Shown here piece after piece: positions 35,431 through 46,904 of a stretch of 64,000 nt of DNA; positions within the stretch are counted from its first letter, which is position 1; each line of letters opens with the position of its first letter. The translations under genes and the position numbers were made by a program. The stretch is from positions 1 through 64,000 of the forward strand of contig MCFG01000098.1 of NCBI GenBank assembly GCA_002104895.1, in the 5' to 3' direction. This stretch comes from Anaeromyces robustus. Lineage: Eukaryota; Neocallimastigomycota; Neocallimastigomycetes; Neocallimastigales; Neocallimastigaceae. Under the pieces are notes generated by a model. That model saw nothing but the letters and a program-made list of their open reading frames with translations, had not been told where the DNA came from and searched no databases.

Positions 35431-35890
35431 CAATACAAATAATAATAATGAAAATTATATAAATAAATTCATGGAGGATTTTATAAACAAGAAAAATATA
35501 AATATTGATGGTATAGATTACTATAAACAAGGTGAGAACATAAGAAAAATAATCAAAGAAAAAAGAAACAAATAGAGTTAATTACAAAAGCACATCAGGT
35601 TGGCCATGAAGGCATTTATAAAACTTATAGTTGATTAAAACGCGACTATTACTGGAAATCAATGAAAAATGATATGAAATATTTTATTAAGAATTATAGG
35701 CGCTGTCAAACATGTAGACCACAATTTCTTAATCAAAATGTTGAATGTATACCTACTCCTCCTGGCTATCCTTTCTCAAGAGTTGGATTATATTTAGTCC
35801 ACTAACACAATTAATATTTATTTTTATTTTTTGTAGTAGGTAATGGACTAACTACTTATTTGAAATGAATTGGGATCCATTGTCAGTAAC
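35431..35890 (+). mobile_element. Ty3 integrase fragments in opposed orientation
   Basis: Plus strand 35505-35815 encodes an integrase zinc domain: AHQVGHEGIYKTY, then YYWKSMKNDMKYFI, then CRRCQTC-like Cys pairs and PFSRVGL. From 35890 down to about 35825 the minus strand reads VTDNGSQFISN, the catalytic Asp block. The two pieces therefore face each other and cannot belong to one copy. Broken fragments. Confidence 0.75.
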
Positions 35891-36566
35891 TGTAACGGAA
35901 CGGTTGTTCCAATATTACAATTGACATCAAAACTGGAAGTACACAAACAAAATAAAAATTTGAAATAAAAAGATACTTTTGTAATATCAGAACACCTTTC
36001 CTTTGTTAACCTGAAAGGTCGGTGTCGAGATATATATATTAGTATGATTTTATGTTTTAAATTTATTTTATTTTTATTTAAAAATTGTTTTATTAAAAAT
36101 ATAGTATTATTAATTATTAAAAATTAATAATAACTAATCTTTGTAGTATTTCAAACTACTTATTAATTAATTATCACTAATATATATTAAAGTTATAAAA
36201 TAAAAGCACAAAGAAAAATGTTTCAACTAAAAGTTTTACACCTATTTATACTTTTTACGGAAAAATAGTTTTAAAAATAAAAGTTCATAAAAAATAATAA
36301 AAATTGCTAGAAACTAAGATTTTTTGATATAAAATGAATCTCGTAGAAAAATAAAGAAATATTATATAATTTTTTCTTAAAGTTTCTAATTTTATTCCAT
36401 GTAATTCTATAAAGAAATACAGAATAAAATACAGAAATTTATAATAAATAAATTTAAAATAAAATTTTTTTATAAAATTTGGAACAAGTGTGAGTCAAAC
36501 CCAGAGTGTTCGCCCAGATGATCATAGTGACTAACCACTAGACCATGGTTACTATTTTACTGATTG
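35891..36566 (-). repeat. LTR, family F
   Basis: On the plus strand it starts TGTAACGGAACGGTTGTTCC and runs to ACTATTTTACTGATTG, where a TGATAAAGAATG sequence (start of a D-like LTR) takes over. The tRNA-like segment with GTGAGTCAAACCCAGAGTG and ACCACTAGACCATGG is present near 36490-36545. Left flank GTAAC (35886-35890). Confidence 0.85.
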
Positions 36567-36960
36567 TGATAAAGAATGAACAATTAATCTTAATTTCATT
36601 AAGATTACTAGATTCCTTGTGGCTTGTAGAACTTTCCTAAATTCTATATTAAATTGAAATTTCCTATATATATTACCAATATAAATTTATTAATACTAAA
36701 TTATATTATTAATATAAATATTCAATATATTATTACTAAAGATCAATATAAAAATTATTAATATCAATTTAAATATATATATTATTATTAATACCAAAAA
36801 TTTTATTATTAATACCAAAAATTTTATTGTTAATACCAAAACTTTTATTATTAATATCAAAACAAAAATTATCAATATCAAAACAAAAATTATCAATATC
36901 AAAACAAAAATTATTAATATTAAAACAAAAATTATTAATATCAATATATAAAAATTATAA
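36567..36960. repeat. D-like start, A/T spacer and 21-bp minisatellite
   Basis: TGATAAAGAATGAA at 36567 matches the first 14 bases of family D, then diverges. From 36781 to 36955 a 21-bp unit of the type ATTATTAATACCAAAAATTTT repeats about eight times with drift to ATTATCAATATCAAAACAAAA. The open minus-strand reading across it is a repeat artefact. Confidence 0.8.
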
Positions 36961-37570
36961 TGTAAAGTTTTAGTTTGGTTTAAAGATTAACTTGGTCGAA
37001 ATGCTCAATAATCTAATACGTAGGGTGTACTAAATATTTTTATTTTTATTATAAGACTTAATATAAATTGTATTTCTTTATTTAATTTTATTTAATTATT
37101 TTATTATTATATTTTATTAGATTATTATTAGGTTAATAATCTTACAAAGAATGTAAGAATACATATTTCATCAATCTTTTATACATTTTCATTGAACAAT
37201 ACAATAATATAAGTAAATTAATATTTATATTAATTATAATAATATATATTAAAAATAATATAAAATAAGAATATAATTTGTTAATAAAATAAAAGTATAA
37301 TTTATATTCAACTGTATTATTAATTAAAATTAATAATAATTAAATTGTATAAGGATTTGGGGCGCATAAACATGCTTAATAATAATTATTTAATAGATAT
37401 AATGTGGCTTATATCTATAATCCATTCAAATCCTTAACAATGTCCTCTTCCAAGAATTCGTATTCCAGGCGAATTTAAAGAATTATATAATTAAAATTTA
37501 AATATAAAATTTTATAAAGTTAAAGTTTGAAATTTTTTAGATTAAAGTATACTTTAAAAATGGTCTTTTA
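36961..37570 (+). repeat. LTR family B plus leader
   Basis: The 479-bp LTR (36961-37439, TGTAAAGTTT...CCTTAACA) is followed by the same leader as at 5083-5204 (TGTCCTCTTCCAAGAATTCG). It is the 5' end of a B element whose body is missing here. Left flank has no convincing duplication. Confidence 0.85.
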
Positions 37571-38349
37571 AATTTCACTCGAACAAAAGTTCGATTGGCC
37601 GTGTGAAAAATAAAAGATAATAAAGTTTTTGGAATATAAAAATTTGTTGAATATAATATTATTATTAAATATTAATAAAAGATAATATATATTGATAAAA
37701 ATATTTTAATATTAATATTGATATAAATATTTTATAAATTTTGATATTGATATATTGATATTAATAAAATTATAAAATTGATAATTATAAATTTTTATAT
37801 TTAAAAAAAATATTTTTGATTTAAAAATTAAATTTTAAAAAATTTTTAAAAAATTTAATTTTTGGCTGTAGATTGAAATTTTTGAAATTTTTGAGAAATT
37901 TAAAAATTTTAAAAAAGTATTGATTTTTCAAATCTTAATTTATTAATTAATTTATTATTAATTTATATTAAAAATTTTTTAGGCTATATGGATAGCCCAA
38001 TTGATTTTTAATTATTGAAAAAATCAAAAATTTCTGAAAAATACCCCATGTGCATGGGGTATCACAGAAAAAATGATTTTTTATATATGAAAAGAAAAAA
38101 TTTTTTATTTTTCTTTTTGAAAAAATTTATTGAAAAAATTTTTGAAAAATTTAATTGAAAAATTTTATTAAAAATTTATTGAAAAAAATTTTTTGAATAA
38201 TTAATTTGAAAAATTTTTTGAAAAAATTAATTTGAAAAATTTATTTGAAATTATTTAAAAATTTTTGATAAAATTTTTTGAAAATTAAATTGAAAAAATT
38301 ATATGAAAAAATATTTTAATTGATAAAAATTTTTTGAAAATTTTTTGAT

Positions 38350-38396
<47 letters not shown>

Positions 38397-38522
38397 AAAA
38401 AAAAAAAATAATGGGAAGCAAACGGAGGGTAGTGGCAAAAAAAGTGGTGCAGAAAGTAGAATAAAAAAAAGATAATATATTGAAAAAATTATCTAAAAAA
38501 AAATTATAAAAAAAAAAATATA
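37571..38522. other. Low-complexity A/T region with 43-T run
   Basis: Starts with palindromic CGAACAAAAGTTCG (37580s), then long drifting TTGAAAAATT-type repeats, ending in an uninterrupted run of 43 T at 38353-38395. On the minus strand this is a poly(A) run about 130 nt past the chromodomain stop of element FM. Whether it is a transcript tail or simple expansion is undecided. A copy of the phrase ATGCATGGGGTAT-like GC bases occurs at 38040-38065. No gene. Confidence 0.6.
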
Positions 38523-38721
38523 AAAATTAGTTGTCATAACTAATAGAAGCAGAGGTTCTATTACTATTAAGGTATTCCATAAAAATGCGTTGGTTTCGAG
38601 GGTTATCTTCGACTTCAGAAGATGGAACCCAATTATAAGCAGTACGATATTTATAACGAACTCTATATTCGTACTGTTTCTTCTTGTAATTAGTTCTGAA
38701 ACCAGAAATTTCAACTATATC
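38523..38721 (-). pseudogene. Chromodomain-like C-terminus of FM
   Basis: The reading VEISGFRTNYKKKQYEYRVR, then YKYRTAYNWVPSSEVEDNP, then FMEYLNS follows the chromodomain pattern: an aromatic strand, a W-P pair and a C-terminal helix. It lies at the end of the polyprotein, where chromoviruses carry this module. It binds histone tails in the nucleus in known chromoviruses. It is interrupted by solo LTR G1 on its N-terminal side. Confidence 0.75.
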
Positions 38722-39884
38722 TGTAACGAATATGAGTTATTCTCACTAGGTTGTTGTAGTAATTAATAATAAATAAAACAACAACATGAATAGCTCGAAT
38801 AAAATATATTGAAATATTTATTAAACTGAACGATTTAATTATTTATGGTTTTATATTATTATTTTATTTATTACTAATTGAAATGTTAATGTTGACTCAA
38901 AGAGTCAAAATAAAATAATACATGAAGTTTTTATATTCAAAATCTATTCTAAGTTATTACATGATTGGTTATATAATTTAAAATAAAATATATTTAATTA
39001 TTATTAAAATACAATTTATCTAATTATTAATTAATCTATCCATTTGCTAATTATTAATAATTTATTTAGTTAATTAATGTGTATTCACTTAATTAAGATT
39101 TATTTAACTTATTATTTATCATTCATTTAATTAAATTATAAGTTTATCTAAAAATTAATGATTCATTCATTTAATTAATTTATTATTATAAATATTATTT
39201 CGAAAAGGTAAAAAGTAAGATTTGAACCAGTGACAACCAGTATGATATTACAAGCAGGTACCAATGAACCACTTTAGTAACCATAACGATTCTTTGATAA
39301 AGAATGAAATTTATAAAAATATAATTAATATTTGCTGAATTTCAAAAATATTATAAAATTATTTAAATATAAATTATAAAATATTTAATTATTTAAATAA
39401 TATTTAATATAAACGAATTATTTATTTTAACTATTTAATGTTCTTAATTTTAATAAATTAATATTTTATTTATAAACAAACTTAAAAATAAGAAAATAAT
39501 ATAAAATGAAAATGAAAAATTAATATTTTTAAAAATTGTTACTAATTATCCATAAAAATTAGAATAATAATAATAATAATAATTAGAATAATAATATTTA
39601 AAATAACTACTAGATTAATAATAATTAAAGATTATAATAACAAATTTTATAATGTTTTTAATAACTAGATTTTAATATTTTTAATACATAAACGAGATGT
39701 ATTAAATAAATTTATAATTTTAATAAAAATAATTTTAAAACTAAAATATTAAACTTAATAAATTTCTTTTAAATTTATAACTAAATATGATTTAGACAAT
39801 CATATATTTGAACAATGAAGTTATCACTTTCTATTTAATAGAATTAAGATAATTTCAACATTGTTTCATCTTGATATCGTTACA
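38722..39884. repeat. Solo LTR, family G (copy G1), containing D1
   Basis: Begins TGTAACGAATATGAG and ends ATATCGTTACA; the flanking duplication ATATC is perfect (38717-38721, 39885-39889). Without the nested D1 it is about 585 bp. It contains a tRNA-like segment on the minus strand (B-box-like GTTCAAATC opposite 39210-39225; A-box-like area near 39265). It splits the FM reading between the integrase tail and the chromodomain. Confidence 0.93.
39295..39868 (+). repeat. Solo LTR, family D (copy D1)
   Basis: The 574-bp sequence TGATAAAGAATG...ACATTGTTTCA is flanked by the 4-bp duplication TCTT (39291-39294, 39869-39872). It is nearly identical to the paired LTRs at 46905-47478 and 48668-49241, so it is young. 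It lies inside solo LTR G1, which lies inside FM: three layers. Confidence 0.92.
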
Positions 39885-39889
39885 ATATC

Positions 39890-41541
39890 CTTAATAGATT
39901 CAGGATCTTTGTTTCTTTTGGAGAAACGAGTGGGCACAGGAGTGAAAGGTTCTAATTCTGACACATGGAAAACATTGTAGTGTTTAGGAAAAGGTGACTT
40001 TTTTAAATCAATTTCATAATTGTTGTTGTGGAGGACATTGGTTACCTTATATGGACCATATTTACAGGGAGCGAGTTTAGAGCTGGATTCGAGGTTCAAA
40101 GAAGAAGGAGCTTGTATTCAGACAAGATCATCAATCTTATAAGTAGGAGCGGTCATTCTCTTCTTATCGGATGCGCGCTTGTATAATTCTTGAGAACGGA
40201 GAAGGACATCCTGTATATGATTGAATCCTTCGGCAACCTTTTGAATGGTTTTGTGATTTATATTAGTTATTGGAAGTAGAGTGAATTCGTCCATATACGG
40301 GTGGAATCCATAATTTACAAAGAAGGGAGTTTCGTTGGTAGAAGGGTGAATTGAGTTGTTGTAGGCAAACTCAGCTAGCGGTAGAAAGTCAGCCCAGTCA
40401 TTGTGATAAAAAGATCTTGAGAAACAGCGGAGGTATTATTCGATGTAAGAATTACATCGTTCTACTTGTCCTACAGTTTCGTGATGATCGGTAGTTGCTA
40501 TTTTCGATTGAACACCTAAAATAAGGGGGAACTCTTGCCATAAATCGCTAGTAAATTGAGATCCTCTATCGGTAATTATATCATAAGGAAGCCCATGCAG
40601 TCTATAAATTGAATTAATAAAAGCTTTAGCTGTTTGTGCTGCATTGGGTATATCCTTAAATGGAACGAGGTGTATCATCTTAGAAAAGCGATCAACAACT
40701 ACCATTGTTACAGTGTAATTTTTTGAAGGAGGAAGCCCACAAAGAAAGTCGATTTCAATTGATTTCCAGGGTCTTTCAGGAACTTCTAAGGGTTGAAGTA
40801 ATCCAAATTTTCGATGTCTTGACTTTTTATTTCTCATGCATGTTTCGCATGATTTAACAAAGTCTTTGACATCATTATCCATTTTAGGCCACCAAAAGTT
40901 CCTAGAGATAAGTTCCAAGGTTCTTTTGACACCTAAATGACCAGCAGCGGGAGTCTCATGATATCTCATGAGTATTTCTAAACGAAGTTCCTTAGGAATA
41001 TAAATCAAATTATTATAAAATATAAGATTGTCTTCTATTTTAAATTTATTCATTTTTCTAAATGTTTGTAAAAATAACCTTGATTTGCATTATTGGGAGC
41101 GAAATAAAGACGAAGGTCTTCGGCTACAAGATCATTTTTAAGATGCTTTTTAATATTCGAGAGAAAATCATTTGTTATGCTAATCAAACAGGGAGTAGAG
41201 CTAATGTTCTTTTTATCCAAAATGAACTCTGGTTCTTCTTCTATATCATCTTTTACGTAGTCGGGTCTTCTTGATAGAGAATCTGGCTTTCCGTTTTTAT
41301 TACCCTGGCGATAAATAAGTTCGAAATCATACTCTTGGAAAAATAAATGCCAACGATGTTGTCGTTGGTTGCCAATTTTACCACCAAGAGTGTATATTAG
41401 GTTCTTGTGATCGGTGAATACTTTCACCTTAAACTTAGCACCTAATAATAGATGACGCCAGGTAGAGAAGGAATCTTTAATAGCCAGAAGTTCTTTGTCG
41501 GTGATCGGATAATTGAGTTCAGCGTTGTTGAGACTTCTCGA

Positions 41542-41545
<4 letters not shown>
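39890..41545 (-). pseudogene. RNase H, integrase and tail region of FM
   Basis: Bases 41545-41050 encode RNase H: HSRSLNNAELNYPITDKELL, FKVKVFTDHKNLIYTLGG and YRQGNKNGKPDSLSRRP. Bases 41053-40436 encode integrase: zinc residues HETPAAGHLGVKRTLELI and CETCMRNKK, then the core with IEIDFLCGLPPS and ITDRGSQFTSDLW and the downstream Glu region GQVERCN. Bases 40099-39866 hold the C-terminal SH3-like block CKYGPYKVTNVLHNNNYEI. Domain order is that of a chromovirus. Broken. Confidence 0.9.
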
Positions 41546-41579
<34 letters not shown>

Positions 41580-42057
41580 ATGACCGGGGTATGCTTCTTT
41601 GACCTTCCCTAATGTGAAGCAGTAAGCCCACTCCCTAATAATTAGGTGGTAGTGTGTCCCTCATGGACTGCCATACTGAAAGTCAGCTTCGGCTTTCCCA
41701 ATCATGTACAATAATTGCTGAATTTATATCCGCAAGCCACACATTCTCGGTGCCCGACAAACCTCAAACAAGGCTGATGAAAAGCCCAATGGCCACGTGA
41801 TTCTAATTCACTTGGTTATTCTACGTTATTGATTGGTACAGGTTGGATTTTCTCAAAGAAACAATATTAAAGACTATAAGTGTCAGGCAGTACAATAAAT
41901 TATTAAATTAAGAAGTTTGGTATAAATAAGGAAGGACAATACTTAACCTGGCGGTCGAACAAGTCCTGATGAAAAACCCACATAGAGGAAACATCAGACC
42001 CGCGGGGTCGAACCAGAGACCTTATGTATGCTAAGACAACGCCTTAACAACCAGGAT
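41546..42057 (-). mobile_element. tRNA-headed SINE with poly(A) tail
   Basis: On the minus strand the 512-bp unit starts ATCCTGGTTGTTAAGGCG. A tRNA-like head carries an A box (TGGTTGTTAAGG) and a B box (GGTTCGACCCC) about 40 nt later, the layout of a tRNA-derived RNA polymerase III promoter. A unique body of about 430 bp follows, and the unit ends in a run of 31 A (31 T on the plus strand, 41546-41576). The body contains a hairpin GTCTGATG...CATCAGGAC and a second GTTCGACC. It is notably richer in G+C than its surroundings. It sits inside FM. Target duplications are not evident. SINEs depend on LINE enzymes; no LINE is seen in this window. Only one copy is present here. Confidence 0.8.
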
Positions 42058-43625
42058 AAAAGCTGGTTTGACAAAAAGTAGAATCAGAATCAAAAGGAAT
42101 ATTGTTTTCTTTAGCAAAGTGTATATCCATAAGATTTAATTGAGAACCTGAATCGATGAGTAGTTTAGCATTGCAAGAAGAGTTTAAAGTTTGTAGATTG
42201 AATTCGGCAACTGGAGCATTCAAAGATGGATCATCAGAAAGTCTAGGTCTTGATTTTGGTTTGGATCCTGGATTAGAAATAAAAGCATTGCTGGAAGAGG
42301 GTTTATTGTCATCTTTATTCACTTTATTCTTTAAAGGGCAATTATTAACTTGATGATTTTTTGATCCACAGTAGAAACAAAGATGTTCTTTTCTTCTTCT
42401 TTCTTTTTCTTCACGAGTTATTGTTTCATTAGATTTATTCGAAGCAAAATGAAAAGAGTTAGTATGACGACCAAAAGAATGATTACTTGAATTATTCGAT
42501 GTAACGAACTTAGTGAGAAATTCACTAGGTTGTTGTAGTATTTCAATAATTAAAATAAAATAAACAAACAAAATAAATAACACAATATTAAAACATAATG
42601 TTTATGGATTTATTTTGTATTTTATTTAATATTTAAATATTTAATATTTTTCTTATTAATAATGACTCAAAGAGTAAAAATAATATTAATACATTTCTTT
42701 TATATTCAAGACTTATTCTAAATCATTACGTGATTGGTTTACTTATTTAAATAACAAAATATTTAATTATTTAACTATTACTATAATTAAGTGAATACAT
42801 AATTAGTATCTAAATAAAATCGTATTTATATCTAAGTGAACGAATAACTAATATCTAAATAAATCTAACTAAGTGAATGAATAATTATAGACTAAATAAT
42901 TCTATTAATAAAATAAGTAAATGAACAAATGTATTAATAACTAAATAAATGAATAATTTTCCAAATCAAAAAGGTAAAAGTAGGATTCGAACCAGTGATA
43001 TCTATGATAAAGGTAGAAGTAGTTACCGTTGAGCCACGAAGTTCCTTAATGTCGTTGTTGATACCGTTACATTCGATTTAAAATATTGATTATGCGTAGA
43101 AAGTCTTAAATCTATACGAGAAGCTATGGTTTGAAGAGAGAATAAGGATTGTGGTCCAGGAAACATTTCTAAGATTCTAGTTGCAATATTGTCGTTTAAT
43201 CCTGCGAGAAAAGCATCCATTTTAGCAGCTTCATTCCAAGAAGAGTCATCTGCATATTTATTGAACTCCAGGATGTAGCTTCTTACATCTCCAAGACGTC
43301 TCTGTTTAATGGTTCTGAGCTTTTGGTTTGCTATGAAGGTCGAATCATAATTTCCAAAGGTAGCTTTAAACTTGGATATAAACGCTTCATAGTCATCTAA
43401 ACATGGGTCCACATTTTCAATTAAAGTTGCGGCCCAATTCATTGCAGAACCGTAAAGTCTGGAAATGATGTATGCAACCTTAACTGGATCTTCAGAAAAT
43501 TTTTCTGGTTGCAACATGAAGACAAGGTTCATTTTTGCAAGAAAGCCTTTAAAGAAACGACGGTCTCCAGCGAATCCATCTTTGTACGTAACATTTAAAT
43601 TGAAAAAATTATCTTCGTTCATCAT
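42058..43625 (-). pseudogene. Gag and retropepsin of FM, with G2 inside
   Basis: Bases 43625-43077 encode the Gag N-terminal part (NVTYKDGFAGDRRFFKGFLA, AYIISRLYGSAMNWAATLI). After the solo LTR G2, bases 42494-42064 encode the knuckle CFYCGSKNHQVNNC and the retropepsin start LLIDSGSQLNLMD. It matches the F1 protein almost residue for residue. Gag forms the particle shell; the protease cuts the polyprotein. The G2 insertion alone makes this copy non-functional. Confidence 0.92.
42500..43071. repeat. Solo LTR, family G (copy G2), inside FM Gag
   Basis: The 572-bp LTR begins TGTAACGAACTTAGTGAG and ends GATACCGTTACA. Flanking duplication TTCGA is perfect (42495-42499, 43072-43076). On its minus strand, about 30 nt inside the end, lies a tRNA-like stretch with A-box-like GTGGCTCAACGG and B-box GGTTCGAATCC (around 42985-43050). 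The uninterrupted site is visible in F1 near 59780. Confidence 0.95.
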
Positions 43626-45177
43626 TGTTGTTTTATTTTTGGTTTTAACTAAGAATTCAAATTGTTTATTAAGGTAAATTTAAATTTTAATTTCGCTTTT
43701 TATGCCTTACAACTTTAAAAATAAACCGGCAAAAGCTACTAACTAGAGGTATATACTAGACCTCGAAATAAATATTAAAACTATATAATTAAAGTCGCTT
43801 CACCTTCACGACCAACCTCCAGCCTTCGGTGACTGAAGTTCCTTATTTGCCAGAGCTTACGAAGATATTGAACTTGAACGTCCGATATTGCAGTGCTTTT
43901 TATCACACAACAATTCCTTCCCCCAAGAAAGCGTGCTTTTCACACTACCCACTTTTATCAATACCTAAGTAACTAATTGACTATAGTTTCTTAACCTACT
44001 AGAAACTAGTTACTTACGCCAAACACTCTGTATATGAGCTCTAAACGCTCCTAGTATATTTTATAAATAATTTACCTTAAAAATTAAATAAATATTTGAT
44101 TACACAGAAGTTTACAAAGATGTTTTTTTCTTTTAATAATTTTTTCTATTTCACACTGCTGTTCTTTCAGTTTATCAACTTACTCGAGCTGAATGTAGGA
44201 CTTACGTCTGTGCCTACCAGCGAGGGCCAATGTGAAACTCGAAATTTAATTATAAAAGAAAAAAGACAGTATAAAAAGAAGGATCCTCAGAATGATTCTC
44301 CTTATTAAAAATTTTATTAAGTTTATAAATATATATTTTTTTTTTTTTTTTTTTTTTTGACTAGAAAAAATTTTTTTGAAAAATAATTTAATTTATCTAT
44401 TCTATAATTTATTCATTCACTTAATTTTTTATATTAATTTATATAATTTATTAATATTCATTCACTTAATTTAATTTATTTAATTTTTTAATTTAATTTT
44501 ATTAATTTTCCGAAAATATTACTGGCAAGGTAGTACAAAATCTTTTTCAAATGCTATGGGGTACACTATTTTTATCTTCGGGTAGTACAAGGAAATTTTT
44601 CAAAATGTTACACAAGGAAAAATTTTTTAACTATTTTAGGGTGGTACAAAATTTCCTATAACTAAGGTTTCTAAGTAATTCAAAGGTAATCCAAGGTAGA
44701 GTAGCTAAGACTAAGGAGAGAAACTAGGCGGTAGTTCTAAGAACTTGGTTAAACTAAGGACGGGTGGAATCTGGGTGCTTTTTTTTTTTTTTTTTACTTC
44801 ACAAGGAAAATTTATATTCACGAAGGATACTTGACTGGGTGGATACTAGAATTATTCAAGAAAAGTAGACAAAGGGTAAACAAGAAGTAGACAAGACTAA
44901 GACAAGACTAAAAACTAAGGATTATACAAGGTAGATAACTGGTAATCAAAAACTAGGATAGAAGTATTCAAGGGATTAGGAGATTATTACTAGAACAGGT
45001 AGTATCCAGAAGCTAAGAAAAGTAGTATTCTAAGATTAAAATTAAAGGAGGTAGTATCCAAAGGTAGACCTAAAAGGCGGTAGAATCCAAGAAAAGTAGA
45101 AACTAAAAATTGGTAGCAGATTCCGAATCCTCGACACTAAGGTTCCAGGCGGTGTTTCTTTTGTTGAGTGCTTTTAT
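43626..45177 (-). mobile_element. Leader of FM (untranslated, structured)
   Basis: The 1.55-kb stretch between 5' LTR and Gag start is almost the same as 57678-59228 of F1. It includes the conserved structured block (about 43680-44085, mirror of 58776-59185), a T run at 44338-44358 and a T run at 44779-44797 (A runs in the sense strand). A long pyrimidine-rich part (sense) has many ATACTACC and TCTACC motifs. No Gag-independent reading is present. Confidence 0.85.
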
Positions 45178-45861
45178 TGTAACGGAACGGTTGTTCCAAT
45201 ATTACAATTGGCACGAGAACTGAAAATGAACACAAAAATAAAATAAAGAAGGTTGATTATACTTTGTAATATCGGAACACCTTTCCTTTGTTAACCCGGA
45301 AGGTCGGCGTCGATATATATTAGTATAATTTTAATTTATTTTTTATTTAAAATTTGTTTTATTAGAATATAGTTTTATTAATTATTAAAAATTAATAATA
45401 ACTAATCTTTGTAGTATTTCGAACTACTTATGAATTAATTATTACTAATATATATAAAAGTTATTAAAAGAATAAAAGCACAAAGAAAAATATTTTAACT
45501 AAAGATTTTACACCTATTTATACTTTTTGCGGAAAAATAGTTTTAAAAATAAAAGTTCATAAAAAATAATAAAAATTACTAGAAACTAAGATATTTTGAT
45601 ATAAAATGAATCTCATAGAAAAATAAAGAAATATTATATAATTTTTTCTTAAAGTTTCTAATTTTATTCCATGTAATTCTATAAAGAAATACAGAAATAA
45701 AATACAGAAACAAATACAGAATAAAATACAGAAATTTATAATAAATAAATTTAAAATAAAATTTTTATAAAATTTTGAACAAGGTGTGAATCGAACCCAG
45801 AGTGTTCGCCCAGATGGTCATAGTTACTAACCACTAGACCATGGTTACTATTTTACTAATT

Positions 45862-46900
45862 TGATAAATAATGAAATTTTTATAGTACTTTTAATTATAA
45901 TATTAACTTTTAAAAATTCTAATTAGTTTTATTTATTATTATTCTCTATAATTTATTATTAATTTACTTTAATTATAATTATTTTCTAAACTTCAAATAA
46001 TTAATAAATTTTAATATTATATTGAATTATCATTTAAAATAATTAATAACATTAATAAAAAAATAATAAGATTATTAAATTATATTTTAAAACAATATCT
46101 TTATCATTATTATCTTAAACTAAATCAATTCTTAAAAATATTATTGAATATTAAATTTATATAAATTATAAACAATTTATAATTAATATTATAAAAATAA
46201 TAAACGATTCTAAAATATTTTAATTAAATAATATGACTCGAAAATAGTTTCTAAAAACACTTTTAAAATACCTTCTAAATACTTTTTAAATATTCTTTAC
46301 ACTTAAACATTTCTAAATTAGAAATAACAACTAATTTTATTTACTTTATAAATAAATAAACAGTTTATCTTTATAATTTTATTAATAATATTATTTATTT
46401 TTATTATTTATTTTATTATTATTTTTATACATTTTTACTTATTTTATTCAATAATTTTTAATTATTTTATTTATATTTTTATAAATACTTGTATTATTTT
46501 ATTTATTATTGTAAATAGTTTAATTTTAAAGAAAAATATAAATACATGTAAATATTTTTATGTAAATTAATTCTTTACTACTATTTTTAATAATAGCTTA
46601 GTCATAAATATAATGAATTAATAATTATTAGAATAAATTACTAAATTAAAATATATAATCAACATAAAATAGTTTAGTTAAGAATAAAACTACTATTTAA
46701 TAAATAATAATAAATTTAATAAAATTTTAATAAATAAATTTTATATTTTAAACTTAATAATAAAACTGTGTTTTTATAAAACAATTTTAGTGTTTAAATT
46801 TACAATCTACTGGAAAATAACTTAGACAGTTATTCTGAAAATACATAGGTAATATCACTTTCTTCCCTATAAAGAATTAAGATATTACCATTTTGTATTA
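45862..46900 (+). repeat. Solo LTR, family C, without nested insertion
   Basis: The 1039-bp sequence from TGATAAATAATGAAATTTTTA to TACCATTTTGTATTA is flanked by AATT on both sides. It is the uninterrupted counterpart of 7067-8740 and shows the empty site of LTR A2. The outer ends (TGATA...TATTA) differ from a strict TG...CA in the last bases in both copies. Confidence 0.8.
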
Positions 46901-46904
46901 AATT

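Noticed and set aside
36696-36944. An 82-aa repetitive membrane protein on the minus strand
   Set aside because: It is a translation of the 21-bp minisatellite, whose unit length keeps a frame open by its multiple-of-three period.
41965-42000. Hammerhead-ribozyme-like CTGATGA...GAAAC inside the SINE
   Set aside because: CTGATGA and GAAAC are present on the plus strand, but the bases between them do not form a stem II, and the flanking GTCCTGATG/ATCAGAC arms simply make one hairpin. Only the words match, not the fold.
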